Below are positions 9,082 to 18,018 of a DNA stretch of 64,000 bases, piece after piece. Within the stretch, counting starts at the first letter, position 1. Every line of letters starts with the position of its first letter. Position numbers and translations under genes: made by a program. The stretch is from Nitratireductor aquibiodomus NL21 = JCM 21793 (GTDB lineage: Bacteria > Pseudomonadota > Alphaproteobacteria > Rhizobiales > Rhizobiaceae): positions 43,367 to 107,366 of the forward strand of contig NZ_BAMP01000004.1 in assembly GCF_000615975.1 (NCBI RefSeq). The letters run 5' to 3'. Under the pieces are notes generated by a model, which saw only the letters and a list, made by a program, of their open reading frames with translations, was not told the origin of the DNA and ran no database searches.

Positions 9082-9897
9082 TCACCCATCGATTTCCCTG
9101 GCCATGATAGCGATGGCCTGCTGGTAGACGCTCGCCGCGTTCCAGCCCTGAATGGCGCGGAAGTTCGGCTGCCCCGGCTGATAGCCGGCACCGCGCTGCC
9201 AGCCATGGGCGCGCAGGAAGTTTGCGGTTGAGGCAAGCGCATCGGCCTGCGAACGGATCATGTCGACCCGGCCGTTGCCGTCGCCATCGACGCCATATTT
9301 CAGAGCGTTGCCCGGCAGGAACTGGGTCTGGCCGATCTCGCCATGGGCTGCGCCCCTGGCATTGGGATCAAGCATGCCGCGATCCACCATTGTCAGCGCG
9401 CCGTAGAGGTGGCCGGTGAAGAACTCCGAGCGACGACAGTCATAGGCGAGTGTGGCAACAGCCGAGACGATGTTCTGATTGCCGAGGAAGCCGCCAAAGC
9501 CCGTCTCCATGCCCCAGATGGCGATCAGCGGACCGGCAGGTACACCGTAGCGCTTCTCGATGTTTGCGAAGAGACGCGCATACTTCTTCTTCATTCCCTT
9601 GCCGCGCGAAATGATCGCGTTCGAGCCCCGCTTCTGCATGAACGAATTCAGCGACAGCTTGAAGCTCTTCTGGCCACGGTCGGCGGCAATCGTCTTGCTG
9701 GCATAGCTGGTTCTGGCCAGCGCGTTCAATCCGCGCTTACCAATGCCGCGTGATGCCGCTTCCTGGCTGAACTGTGCCTTCCAGGCTTCAAATCCCCCGG
9801 CGTTGTTTCCACACTGCGCGGCGGAGGCCTGCCCCGCCATGAGAAGTGAGGCACAAACCGAAGCGGTCAGGACCACCGCTCTTCCCCCGAAAGCCAT
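9082..9897 (-). CDS. Lytic murein transglycosylase, MltB family
   Basis: This 271-residue secreted enzyme cleaves peptidoglycan glycan strands with formation of 1,6-anhydromuramic ends. An N-terminal signal peptide ends near GQASAAQC. The catalytic glutamate lies in the motif IWGMETGFGG, followed by SAVATLAYDCRRSEFF and GEIGQTQFLP, all typical of the SLT_2/MltB fold. A C-terminal peptidoglycan-binding domain is absent, as in many rhizobial short forms. It is transcribed away from the SH3-domain gene at 10111, which also concerns the envelope. The frame is intact. Confidence 0.92.
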   Translation of the reverse strand: MAFGGRAVVLTASVCASLLMAGQASAAQCGNNAGGFEAWKAQFSQEAASRGIGKRGLNALARTSYASKTIAADRGQKSFKLSLNSFMQKRGSNAIISRGKGMKKKYARLFANIEKRYGVPAGPLIAIWGMETGFGGFLGNQNIVSAVATLAYDCRRSEFFTGHLYGALTMVDRGMLDPNARGAAHGEIGQTQFLPGNALKYGVDGDGNGRVDMIRSQADALASTANFLRAHGWQRGAGYQPGQPNFRAIQGWNAASVYQQAIAIMAREIDG

Positions 9898-10110
9898 GTT
9901 GCTCTCCTTAAGATAAATGATGGCTAGATAATGTGATGCTGGCAGCGATTACACAACATTTCGGTGGCCGCAAGCGTTGAGTTTCCTAGCATAGCGGTCA
10001 TTACCGAACCGTTTCGCGGGCCGGATTGCTCCATTTCCGCTTATTTGTCGCGGAACCGATCGCGGTCCGCTCCGTTTGATGCCCCAGTTGAAACCGACTG
10101 GAGATGAGTC

Positions 10111-10734
10111 ATGAACAAGGTGTTTCTCAAGGGCGCTGCCGCCGGTGTGGCGTTGCTGGCTTTCGCTGGTGTGGCAGGTGCAGAAGTGCTTGCACGGGCG
10201 ACCGCAGATCTGAACATTCGCTCGGGCCCGGGGCCGCAATATCCGGTTGTCGGGGTGATCAGGGTCGATGAAGAGGCCGCCATTGAAGGTTGCCGGGAAG
10301 GCAGCAAATGGTGTGCCGTCAATCATGCCGGCGTGAATGGCTGGGCTTATTCGGACTATCTGACGGCACCTTTCGATGGCGCCGGGGAGTATGTGGTGGT
10401 GACCGACCGCCCGGCTGAGGCGCTGCCTCCGGTTTCCTATGAAGCCACGTCGAGTGTCGAAATCGAGCCGGTTCATGGTGAGCTGATCGGCCGCAAGACC
10501 GCTCTCGGCACGGTGGAACCCATCGCTCCTCCGCCCGCGGAGGTCACAACCTATATCCAGACCAACCGGGTGGAACCCGTTTATCTGGAGGGTGAAGCCG
10601 TCGTTGGCGCCGTTGTTCCCGAAACTGTCGAGGTCCGCGAGATTCCCGACTACGACTACCGCTATGTCTATGTGAACCAACAGCCGGTTCTGATCGAACC
10701 CGAGACACGGCGCATCGTTTATGTTCTGCGATGA
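10111..10734 (+). CDS. Secreted SH3-domain protein with C-terminal DUF1236
   Basis: A 207-residue exported protein. The signal peptide ends near GVAGAEV. A bacterial SH3 domain follows (ATADLNIRSGPGPQYPVVGVI ... WCAVNHAGVNGWAYSDYL, about residues 28-88). After a proline- and valine-rich linker comes DUF1236 (YRYVYVNQQPVLIEPETRRIVYVLR). This arrangement is common in Rhizobiales and is thought to act in the periplasm, probably on or near peptidoglycan; no enzyme activity is evident. A strong terminator follows at 10787-10821, so it is probably a single-gene transcript. Confidence 0.88.
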   Translation: MNKVFLKGAAAGVALLAFAGVAGAEVLARATADLNIRSGPGPQYPVVGVIRVDEEAAIEGCREGSKWCAVNHAGVNGWAYSDYLTAPFDGAGEYVVVTDRPAEALPPVSYEATSSVEIEPVHGELIGRKTALGTVEPIAPPPAEVTTYIQTNRVEPVYLEGEAVVGAVVPETVEVREIPDYDYRYVYVNQQPVLIEPETRRIVYVLR

Positions 10735-10786
10735 CACTTTAACGCCGGGCTTGAGCTGACGGTACAATGTTCAGCACCGATGATCG

Positions 10787-10821
10787 AACGCTGTGGCGAT
10801 GGTCTCGCCGCAGCGTTTTTT
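10787..10821 (+). terminator. Rho-independent terminator after the SH3/DUF1236 gene
   Basis: AACGCTGTGGCGA (10787-10799) pairs with TCGCCGCAGCGTT (10805-10817) with one internal wobble, followed by a T-run to 10821. Confidence 0.88.
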
Positions 10822-10999
10822 GATGATCTCTTCGCAACGGCTTGACAGCAGCGAACAACGAAGGCACTTTTCCTCATATTATTAGCTGGCTAATTATGAA
10901 GTTGGAAACGGACTACCGGAAATTTTTCAGACAAAGATACTCGCCTGCGCGAGAGCGCTTGCAGGCCCATGCGCAATATCGCAACAACAGGACTCTACC

Positions 11000-11392
11000 G
11001 TGATAACACCACAGTCCGGACGAGCGCGCGCTCATCCATTCGCGGCGGTCGCGACTGCCTTCGTCATTTCATCATTTCCCTATACCGCGGATGCGCGGCA
11101 TTTCAATGATCAGCCTGTCGGCCCTGAAACGGCTGCGATGCAGCAATCGCCGTCGGCCCGGATGCCGCTTCCGCCGGAAGACATTGTGCCGCGCCATCAT
11201 GCTTACCGACAGTCTGAACCTGGCATGGCAGCCGGGCAGCAGGTCGCATCCAGTTGGGTGATAATCTGGCTCGCGGCGCGATACTATCCCGGTTTTTGCG
11301 AGGATCTGCCAACGCATCTTCTGGAGATGTGCGGCGAGGAAAAGCGAAAGGCGGAGCTGGAGAAACGCCGGCAGCCGACAGACGGAAACTGA
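11000..11392 (+). CDS. Hypothetical small exported protein
   Basis: A 130-residue reading frame with a GTG start and an AGGA motif about eight bases upstream. The N-terminus resembles a signal peptide (AAVATAFVISSFPYTADARHF). The C-terminal third (WVIIWLAARYYPGFCEDLPTHLLEMCGEEKRKAE) has two cysteines, a hydrophobic patch and a charged tail, which looks protein-like. I do not recognise the family. A 14-bp palindrome ATTAGC-TG-GCTAAT (10881-10894) lies about 105 bases upstream. The frame could be spurious, because several frames are open in this GC-rich stretch. Confidence 0.4.
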   Translation: MITPQSGRARAHPFAAVATAFVISSFPYTADARHFNDQPVGPETAAMQQSPSARMPLPPEDIVPRHHAYRQSEPGMAAGQQVASSWVIIWLAARYYPGFCEDLPTHLLEMCGEEKRKAELEKRRQPTDGN

Positions 11393-11710
11393 GCCACTTT
11401 GTGCCGCGCAGGCGCGTTCTTTTGACTGGGCTCAATCTCACGATCTGACGCGCTTTGCGTAGCCGAAGCCATGCTCTCCTTGACTCTAGAGACGATTTCC
11501 TGTCTACAGGCGCAGAATTTCCGCGACGAGTGACAACTCCGAGCAGCCGACCAGGGCGCCTTTCAGCGGAAAGTGACGATCCTGGAGGTCAACACCCGGC
11601 AGCGCGATGCGCCCCCGGGTGCTTTTCGGCTTTGCGCGATGTTTGAAGCTCAGGCGCGGATGCATTACCTCTCGCATGAACACGAATGATGCGAGACATG
11701 AGGAACGCGG
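11393..11710. other. Gene-free region upstream of ffh with one hairpin
   Basis: These 318 bases show no convincing gene. They contain a stem-loop CACCCGG (11593-11599) with CCGGGTG (11615-11621), extended inside by GCGC-GAT-GCGC and followed by CTTTT. It could be a terminator or part of a small transcript before ffh. I looked for the conserved SRP RNA core here and did not find it. Confidence 0.4.
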
Positions 11711-13279
11711 ATGTTTGAATCGCTTCAGGAACGCCTTGGTTCCATCCTGAATGGCCTGACGGGCCGCGGTGCGCTGTCGGAGGCGGATGTCTCTGCGGCC
11801 CTGCGCGAGGTGCGCCGTGCGCTGATCGAGGCGGATGTGGCGCTCGATGTGGTGCGTTCCTTCACGGACCGTGTGCGCGAAAAGGCCGTCGGTGCCGAGG
11901 TTCTGAAATCCATTAAGCCCGGCCAGATGGTCGTCAAGATCGTCCACGACGAGCTTGTCGAGATGCTGGGCACCGAGGGCGAGACCATCGACCTCAACGC
12001 GCCGGCCCCCGTCGTCATCATGATGGTGGGTCTGCAGGGCTCTGGTAAGACCACCACGACCGGCAAGATCGCCAAGCGCCTGACCGAGAAGCAGGGCAAG
12101 AAGGTTCTGATGGCGTCGCTCGATACGCGCCGCCCCGCCGCCCAGGAACAGCTCAAGCAGATCGGTGAGCAGACCGGTGTCGCCACGCTGCCGATCATTG
12201 CCGGCCAGACGCCGGTTGAGATCGCCAAGCGCGCCACGCAGGCGGCCCGCCTCGGCGGCCATGATGTGGTGATCCTCGATACGGCAGGCCGTACGCATAT
12301 CGACGAGCCGCTGATGGTCGAGATGTCGGACATCAAGAGCGCGTCGAACCCGCACGAGATTCTGCTCGTGGCCGACTCGCTCACCGGTCAGGACGCCGTC
12401 AATCTCGCCAACAACTTCAACGACCGCGTCGGTATTACCGGCCTCGTTCTGACCCGTATGGATGGTGACGGGCGCGGCGGTGCGGCGCTTTCCATGCGTG
12501 CCGTTACCGGCAAGCCGATCAAGCTGATCGGTGTTGGCGAAAAGATGGACGCGCTCGAGGAGTTTTATCCCAAGCGCATTGCCGACCGTATTCTGGGCAT
12601 GGGCGATATCGTTTCGCTGGTCGAGAAGGCCTCCGAGACCATCGACGCGGAAAAGGCCGCGGCGATGGCCAAGAAGATGCAGGCCGGCAAGTTCGACCTG
12701 AACGATCTCGCCGAGCAGCTGCGCCAGATGCAGAACATGGGTGGCATGGGCGGTATCATGGGCATGATGCCGGGCATGGGCAAGATGAAGGACCAGATGG
12801 CTGCCGCCGGTCTCGACGACAAGATGTTCGGTCGCCAGATCGCCATCATCCAGTCGATGACGCCGAAGGAGCGCGCCAACCCGGAGCTGCTCAAGCACAG
12901 CCGCAAGAAGCGCATTGCCGCTGGCTCCGGCACGGACTCGGCGCAGATCAACAAGCTCCTGAAGATGCACCGCCAGATGGCCGACATGATGAAGGCCATG
13001 GGCGGTAAGGGCCGCAAGGGCGGCATGATGCGCGGCCTCATGGGCGGCATGGCGCAGAAGATGGGCCTCGGTGGCATGCCGGGTGGCCTTGGGGGCGGCA
13101 TGCCTGATCTGTCCAAGATGGACCCGAAGCAGCTCGAGGCTCTGCAGAAGCAGGCAGAAGCCGCTGGCCTGGGCGGCGGTCTGCCCAAGGGCGGTTTGCC
13201 GAAGAGCCTTCCGGGAATGCCTGGTGGCGGCTTGCCGGGGCTTCCTGGCGGTCTGCCCGGCCTGCCGAAGAAGAAGTAA
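11711..13279 (+). CDS. ffh: Signal recognition particle protein Ffh
   Basis: Ffh is the GTPase that, with SRP RNA, delivers nascent membrane proteins to FtsY. The N domain starts MFESLQERLGSIL; the G domain has the P-loop GLQGSGKTTT (about residues 107-116), DTAGRTHID, TRMDGDGRGGA and GVGEKMDALE. The methionine-rich M domain (QMQNMGGMGGIMGMMPGMGKMK onward) binds RNA and signal sequences. The protein is 522 residues, longer than the roughly 450 of E. coli, because of a tail rich in Gly, Leu and Pro ending in Lys residues. The frame is intact. It leads a run of closely spaced genes: chorismate mutase, GNAT protein, rpsP. Confidence 0.97.
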   Translation: MFESLQERLGSILNGLTGRGALSEADVSAALREVRRALIEADVALDVVRSFTDRVREKAVGAEVLKSIKPGQMVVKIVHDELVEMLGTEGETIDLNAPAPVVIMMVGLQGSGKTTTTGKIAKRLTEKQGKKVLMASLDTRRPAAQEQLKQIGEQTGVATLPIIAGQTPVEIAKRATQAARLGGHDVVILDTAGRTHIDEPLMVEMSDIKSASNPHEILLVADSLTGQDAVNLANNFNDRVGITGLVLTRMDGDGRGGAALSMRAVTGKPIKLIGVGEKMDALEEFYPKRIADRILGMGDIVSLVEKASETIDAEKAAAMAKKMQAGKFDLNDLAEQLRQMQNMGGMGGIMGMMPGMGKMKDQMAAAGLDDKMFGRQIAIIQSMTPKERANPELLKHSRKKRIAAGSGTDSAQINKLLKMHRQMADMMKAMGGKGRKGGMMRGLMGGMAQKMGLGGMPGGLGGGMPDLSKMDPKQLEALQKQAEAAGLGGGLPKGGLPKSLPGMPGGGLPGLPGGLPGLPKKK

Positions 13280-13288
13280 GGGAAGCCG

Positions 13289-13621
13289 ATGAGCGACAAC
13301 ACGGATCAGGCCAGGGCAAAGCTTCTCGAGCTGCGCGCCTCCATCGACAATATCGATGCTGCACTCGTGCACATGCTGGCGGAGCGTTTCCGCTGCACCA
13401 AGGCGGTCGGTCATCTCAAGGCCGTTCATGATCTGCCTCCGGCCGATCCTGCGCGCGAGGAGCGCCAGATTGCGCGCCTGCGCCGTCTCGCCGACGATGC
13501 AAATCTCGACCCGGATTTCGCCGAGAAGTTTCTCAATTTCATTATCCGCGAAGTGATCCGTCATCACGAGGCGATTGCCGAGGAGCACGGCAACGGCTCC
13601 AAGACCGGCGAGAAGGCCTGA
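13289..13621 (+). CDS. Chorismate mutase, AroQ type
   Basis: This 110-residue helical enzyme converts chorismate to prephenate for phenylalanine and tyrosine synthesis. Family features are the first helix ELRASIDNIDAALVHMLAERF with its catalytic arginine, the lysine in CTKAVGHLK, and the third helix FLNFIIREVIRHHE. It starts 9 bases after ffh and is followed 2 bases later by the GNAT gene. The ffh-chorismate mutase-GNAT-rpsP order is usual in Rhizobiales. It is not fused to a dehydratase or dehydrogenase. Confidence 0.92.
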   Translation: MSDNTDQARAKLLELRASIDNIDAALVHMLAERFRCTKAVGHLKAVHDLPPADPAREERQIARLRRLADDANLDPDFAEKFLNFIIREVIRHHEAIAEEHGNGSKTGEKA

Positions 13622-13623
13622 GC

Positions 13624-14127
13624 ATGACACCGGTCCTCGAAAGCGAGCGCCTCATTCTGCGCGGCTGGCAGCGGGAAGACTTTCCCGCCTATGCAGCCTT
13701 TTGCGCGGATGCGAAACGCACGCTTCATACCGGCGGACAGAAGGACGCCTTCCAGGCATGGACCGCTTTCTCGTCCATGGTTGGCGCATGGGCGCTCAAT
13801 GGCTACGGCATGTTCGCCGTCGAGCCGAAAGACGCTGATGCAGTGGCCGGTTTCGTTGGTCTCTGGCATCCGCCGGCGATTGATGAGCCGGAGCTTGCCT
13901 GGAGCCTCTATGAGGGGTTTGAGGGTAGGGGCTACGCGGTGGAGGCAGCACGCCGCGTGCAGGTCTGGGCAGCCGAAGACCTGAAACTGCCGCCGCTTAT
14001 GAGCTTCGTCCACCCGGACAATCTGGCCTCACAGGCCGTTGCAAAGAGGCTGGGTGCCGAGCCCATGTCTCCCACTGAACTGCGCGGCGAGCCGCGCCTG
14101 AGATTCCGGCACGTGTTGCCGGCTTGA
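13624..14127 (+). CDS. GNAT-family N-acetyltransferase (RimJ/RimL-like)
   Basis: A 167-residue acetyltransferase that would transfer acetyl from acetyl-CoA to an amine, possibly a protein N-terminus. The start [21 protein letters not shown] is typical of the RimJ/RimL group (Acetyltransf_3). The central [16 protein letters not shown] corresponds to the acetyl-CoA-binding region, and the end [19 protein letters not shown] is the usual C-terminal strand-helix. It begins 2 bases after the chorismate mutase stop, so translation is probably coupled. The acceptor cannot be predicted. Confidence 0.88.
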   Translation: MTPVLESERLILRGWQREDFPAYAAFCADAKRTLHTGGQKDAFQAWTAFSSMVGAWALNGYGMFAVEPKDADAVAGFVGLWHPPAIDEPELAWSLYEGFEGRGYAVEAARRVQVWAAEDLKLPPLMSFVHPDNLASQAVAKRLGAEPMSPTELRGEPRLRFRHVLPA

Positions 14128-14152
14128 AAGCCATTATCGAAAGGAAGAAACC

Positions 14153-14563
14153 ATGGCACTGAAAATTCGTCTGGCCCGTGCGGGCTCCAAGAAGCGTCCT
14201 TACTACCACGTCGTCATCGCCGACGTGCGCAGCCCGCGTGACGGCCGTTTCATCGAGAAGGTCGGCTCCTGGAACCCGATGCTGCCCAAGGATGGCGAGC
14301 GCATCGTTCTGAACGAGGAGCGCATCAAGCATTGGCTTTCCAACGGCGCTCTGCCGACCGACCGCGTTCTGCGCTTCCTCGATGAGGCCGGCATTGCCAA
14401 GCGCGATGCGCGGAGCAACCCGAACAAGGCGAAGCCCGGCAAGAAGGCTCAGGAGCGCCTCGACGCTGCCAAGCAGGCCGAGGAAGATGCAAAGGCTGCT
14501 GCCGCCGAAGCTGAAGCCGCTGCCGCCGAGGCACCGGCCGAAGAGGCTGCTGCAAGCGAATAA
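14153..14563 (+). CDS. rpsP: 30S ribosomal protein S16
   Basis: S16 is a structural protein of the small ribosomal subunit needed for 30S assembly. The start [42 protein letters not shown] is diagnostic. The core ends near residue 85, and a lysine- and alanine/glutamate-rich tail extends it to 136 residues, as in many alphaproteobacteria. A GGAAG ribosome-binding site precedes the ATG. A strong terminator follows directly. In relatives rpsP is followed by rimM, trmD and rplS; none of these is present here, so the operon is cut short. Confidence 0.97.
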   Translation: MALKIRLARAGSKKRPYYHVVIADVRSPRDGRFIEKVGSWNPMLPKDGERIVLNEERIKHWLSNGALPTDRVLRFLDEAGIAKRDARSNPNKAKPGKKAQERLDAAKQAEEDAKAAAAEAEAAAAEAPAEEAAASE

Positions 14564-14586
14564 GCTCTGCAGGCATGTCTATTGAG

Positions 14587-14615
14587 AATGGCGGGCCGAA
14601 AGGCCCGCCATTTTT
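14587..14615 (+). terminator. Rho-independent terminator after rpsP
   Basis: AATGGCGGGCC (14587-14597), loop GAAA, GGCCCGCCATT (14602-14612) and a T-run form a textbook terminator with an 11-bp stem. Confidence 0.95.
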
Positions 14616-14714
14616 GTTTGGGTTGGCCCTACCCGGAATAATTGTAATAAAATAAAAAACTCCTTCATACGTGTGCAAGCAGTTGCGAATCATCATCAGC
14701 AGGGGTTTTCAGAA

Positions 14715-15143
14715 ATGGGGATTCGAGAACACCCGCCACCGGGCTGCATCGTCATGGTTGACTACTCTGCAGGTGGCTTCAAGGAACCAGAAATGACGAA
14801 GCGGCGACTTGCAGTGATCCTTACTCCCAAGATCAAGGCTCGCCCTCACCTTTGCACAGTCGTTCCGCTGAGCTTGACGGAGCCGGAAAAGATTATGCCT
14901 TATCATCAGCAGATCGACATACCCTTCGAACTGCCGAAAAGATGGGGAGCTGCTGAGCGTTGGGTTAAGGGCGATATGGTCAATGCCGTTGGCTTTCACC
15001 GAGTGGATTTACTCCGTTTAGGCAAGGATGGTGCCGGAAAGCGCATCTACCAGATGAAATGTCTTCCGGATGATATGTTCAAAACTGTTCGCGCCTGCGC
15101 ACTGCATGGAATGGGGCTCTCACACTTGACAAAATACCTTTAG
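14715..15143 (+). CDS. PemK/MazF-like toxin, no partner antitoxin seen
   Basis: A 142-residue protein resembling the PemK/MazF type II toxin family, which cleaves RNA at ribosomes. The early strand PPGCIVMVDYSAGGFKEPEMTKRRLAVIL, followed by HLCTVVPLS, matches the conserved beta-barrel core, and WVKGDMVNAVGFHRVDLLR fits the later strand. The ATG at 14715 is preferred to an upstream start at 14673 because the family begins shortly before the PPG motif. No antitoxin-like small gene lies immediately on either side. It sits exactly where the rpsP operon normally continues, and its base composition is more AT-rich than its neighbours, which suggests acquisition by transfer. Confidence 0.75.
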   Translation: MGIREHPPPGCIVMVDYSAGGFKEPEMTKRRLAVILTPKIKARPHLCTVVPLSLTEPEKIMPYHQQIDIPFELPKRWGAAERWVKGDMVNAVGFHRVDLLRLGKDGAGKRIYQMKCLPDDMFKTVRACALHGMGLSHLTKYL

Positions 15144-15479
15144 AAACCCATCTTCTGGTAGATAGCGGCTCTGCACATGCCATCCGCGTCTAAGACCCTT
15201 CCAAGGGCCACTGGTCGAAGCGAGCGAAGGCAAGCTCCTGATCAGTGTCGATTTTCCAAAACTCCGCTTCGGCGGAGTTTTGTGTTTCTAGGGGCCTTCA
15301 CCCGGAAAGCACTGGCTCGCCCTCGTTCTTATATGCAAGGTCGAAACCACTCTCTGAATGAGACCACTTGCCCCCAAGGCGCTGCGTCAGATCCAAACCG
15401 GGAACACCCATACTGGGCAAAAGAAAAGCGGACCCGAAAGCCCGCCTCTCTCATTCTCAATCGAAGAACCCGCCTGAGA
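15144..15479. terminator. Gene-free region with terminators for the toxin gene and asd
   Basis: These 336 bases contain no gene that I can support. AAAACTCCGC (15258-15267), loop TTCG and GCGGAGTTTT (15272-15281) is a strong bidirectional terminator serving the toxin gene. A weaker minus-strand hairpin (GCGG 15428-15431 with CCGC 15442-15445, then a T-rich run on the minus strand) lies just beyond the asd stop. Confidence 0.75.
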
Positions 15480-16514
15480 TCAGGCAGCTTCCTTCTTAGG
15501 CTGGATCAGGCCGCGCGCCACGAGAAGCTCGGCGATCTGCACCGTGTTGAGTGCAGCGCCCTTGCGCAGATTGTCGGCCACGACCCACAGAGCCAGCCCG
15601 TTGTCGACCGTCGGGTCTTCACGCAGGCGGCTGATATAGGTGGCGTCTTCGCCGGCGCTCTCGTAAGGCGTCACGTAACCGCCGTCCTCGCGCTTGTCGA
15701 TGACCTGGCAACCCGGTGCCTCGCGCAGGATCTCGCGTGCCTCGTCAGCCGTGATCGGCTTCTCGAATTCAAGGTTCACCGCTTCCGCATGGCCGATGAA
15801 CACCGGCACGCGCACACAGGTGGCCGTGAGCTTGATCTTCGGGTCGAGCATCTTCTTGGTCTCGGCGACCATCTTCCACTCTTCCTTCGTAAAGCCGTCT
15901 TCCATGAAGACGTCGATATGGGGAATGCAGTTGAAGGCGATGCGCTTGGTGAACTTGTTGGCCGAGATCGGATCGGCGACGAAAACGGCGCGCGTCTGCT
16001 CGAACAGCTCGTCCATGCCTTCCTTGCCCGCGCCGGAAACCGACTGGTAGGTGGACACGACCACGCGCTTGATGGTCGCTGCCTCATGCAGCGGCTTCAG
16101 CGCGACCACGAGCTGCGCCGTGGAGCAGTTCGGATTGGCGATGATGTTCTTCTTGGTGAAGCCGTCGATCGCGTCAGGGTTCACTTCAGGAACGATCAGC
16201 GGCACGTCCTGGTCGTAGCGCCAGGCTGACGAATTGTCGATCACGACGCAGCCCTGCTTTCCGATCTTCGGAGAATACTCCTTGGAGATCGAACCGCCGG
16301 CCGACATCAGGCAGATGTCGGTGTCGGAAAAGTCGTAGGACTCGAGTGCCTTAACCTTCAGCGTCTTGTCGCCGTAGGAAACCTCGGTGCCGACAGAACG
16401 GCGTGAAGCAAGCGGGACGATCTCGTCTGCCGGGAAGCCGCGCTCTTCGAGGATATTGAGCATTTCGCGGCCGACATTCCCCGTGGCGCCGGCGACAGCT
16501 ATCTTGAAACCCAT
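15480..16514 (-). CDS. asd: Aspartate-semialdehyde dehydrogenase
   Basis: Asd reduces aspartyl phosphate to aspartate semialdehyde, the branch point to lysine/diaminopimelate, methionine and threonine. The N-terminal NADP site is KIAVAGATGNVGREML. The catalytic cysteine is in NPNCST (about residue 130), with YQSVSGAGKEGMDEL and VRVPVFIGHAEAVNLE following. At 344 residues it is full length and intact. It is the last of the minus-strand leuD-ridA-leuB-asd run, separated from leuB by 324 bases. The asd/leuB neighbourhood is usual for Rhizobiales. Confidence 0.96.
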   Translation of the reverse strand: MGFKIAVAGATGNVGREMLNILEERGFPADEIVPLASRRSVGTEVSYGDKTLKVKALESYDFSDTDICLMSAGGSISKEYSPKIGKQGCVVIDNSSAWRYDQDVPLIVPEVNPDAIDGFTKKNIIANPNCSTAQLVVALKPLHEAATIKRVVVSTYQSVSGAGKEGMDELFEQTRAVFVADPISANKFTKRIAFNCIPHIDVFMEDGFTKEEWKMVAETKKMLDPKIKLTATCVRVPVFIGHAEAVNLEFEKPITADEAREILREAPGCQVIDKREDGGYVTPYESAGEDATYISRLREDPTVDNGLALWVVADNLRKGAALNTVQIAELLVARGLIQPKKEAA

Positions 16515-16838
16515 GTGGTTTTTAACTCCTGTCTCTCTCCGCTTGGCTTAGATTTGAAGGCCTGCAGCCAGCAGGCATCTTCTCCCCGGCTGGGCCCGGG
16601 GAGAGAACGAGCAGCCGAGGTGTCAGACCGTTTTGGTCGTCGTTTTGGCTGTCGTTTTGGTAAAGCAGAGACCGACGCTGCCGTTCCCGGCTGCGTTCAA
16701 AAAACTTTGTGCAAATGGCGCTTCGTGATGCGCGCGCATGGCAAAGGGGTCTCCGTTTCCGCGCGTTGTTTTACGCTGAATCAGGCGCAAGTCAACGAAA
16801 TAGCGTGCGCGGCCGGCCATGCCGGCCGCAAACAGGGG
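16515..16838. repeat. Gene-free asd-leuB spacer with hairpins and a 12-bp tandem repeat
   Basis: No gene is seen in these 324 bases. TCTCCCCGG (16581-16589) pairs with CCGGGGAGA (16596-16604). Three tandem 12-bp units begin with CGTTTTGG at 16629, 16641 and 16653. GCGGCCGGC-CAT-GCCGGCCGC (16809-16829) is a perfect hairpin just beyond the leuB stop and may terminate leuB without a T-run. Confidence 0.6.
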
Positions 16839-17947
16839 TCAGGCGAGCGCCTTGTATTTGGCCACGATGGCATCGCCCATGGCGGTGGTGCCGACCTCGG
16901 TCATGCCCTCGGACATCAGGTCTTTCGTGCGAAGGCCGTCGTCCAGAACCGAAGCGATGGCCTTCTCGAGGCGGTCTGCCTCTTCAACCATGTTGAAGGA
17001 ATAGCGCAGGCACATGGCAAAGGAAGCGATCATGGCGATCGGGTTTGCGATGCCCTGGCCGGCGATGTCCGGTGCGGAACCGTGCACCGGCTCGTAGAGC
17101 GCCTTGCGCGAGCCGGTTTTCTCGTCCGGTGCGCCGAGCGAAGCCGAAGGCAGCATGCCGAGCGAGCCGGTGAGCATGGCGGCAACGTCAGACAGCATGT
17201 CGCCGAACAGATTGTCGGTGACGATGACGTCGAACTGCTTGGGCCAGCGCACGAGCTGCATGCCGCCGGCGTCGGCCAGCATGTGGGTCAGCTCGACGTC
17301 GGAATACTTTGCCTTGTGCGTGTTGGCGACAACCTCTTTCCAGAGCACACCCGACTTCATGACGTTGTGCTTTTCCATGGAGCAGACCCTGTTGCTCCGC
17401 GTGCGCGCCAGCTCGAAGGCGACGCCGGAAATGCGCTCGATCTCGTAGGTGTCGTAAACCTGGGTGTCGATGCCGCGCTTCTGGCCATTGCCAAGGTCGA
17501 TGATCTCCTTGGGCTCGCCGAAATACACGCCGCCGGTCAGCTCGCGCAGGATGAGAATGTCGAGGCCTTCGACGACTTCCGGCTTGAGGGAGGACGTGGC
17601 GGCCAGCGCCGGGTAGCAGATGGCCGGACGCAGATTGGCGAACAGCTCCATCTCCTTGCGCAGGCGCAGAAGACCGGCTTCCGGGCGAACCTCGTAGGGA
17701 ACGCCGTCCCATTTGGGGCCGCCGACTGCGCCGAACAGCACGGCATCCGCCGCCATGGCCTTGTCCATGTCGCATCGGAGATCGACTGGCCGTGCGCGTC
17801 ATAGGCGCATCCGCCGACGAGGCCTTCCTCTGTCTCGAACCCGGCATTGAAGTCGGCGTTCATCATGTCGATGAGTTTCTTGACCTCGGCCATTGCCTCG
17901 GGGCCGATGCCGTCGCCGGGGAGAAGAAGGAGTTTGCGCGTTGCCAT
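16839..17947 (-). CDS. leuB: 3-isopropylmalate dehydrogenase (frame broken near codon 60)
   Basis: LeuB oxidatively decarboxylates 3-isopropylmalate in leucine synthesis. The N-terminal frame (from 17947) reads [22 protein letters not shown] and ends in-family at GQSISDAT. The rest lies in another frame from about 17768 ([21 protein letters not shown] ... [12 protein letters not shown] ... [17 protein letters not shown]). A single missing base at about 17770 in GCGAC(N)ATGGAC joins them into about 369 residues, the normal length. All catalytic and NAD-binding segments are conserved, so the gene is probably functional in the organism. RidA and leuD genes lie upstream on the same strand. Confidence 0.92.
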
Positions 17948-18018
17948 GGAATGCCTCTCGAACTGGTAATTCGAGGGACTTGCTAATCCGCCGCGCCGGA
18001 TTGCGCAAGGCTGGCAGG

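Noticed and set aside
11393..11710. Possible SRP (4.5S) RNA gene before ffh
   Set aside because: The conserved SRP RNA core motif was not found; only a simple hairpin is present.
11504..13630. Very long minus-strand open frame opposite ffh
   Set aside because: It is a codon-bias shadow of ffh; the ffh frame has all SRP GTPase motifs.
15177..16229. Long plus-strand open frame over asd
   Set aside because: It is the antisense shadow of the fully conserved asd gene and shows no protein family features.
16697..16838. Leader peptide or attenuator for leuB
   Set aside because: No short leucine-rich frame followed by alternative stems was found; the hairpins are downstream of leuB, not upstream.
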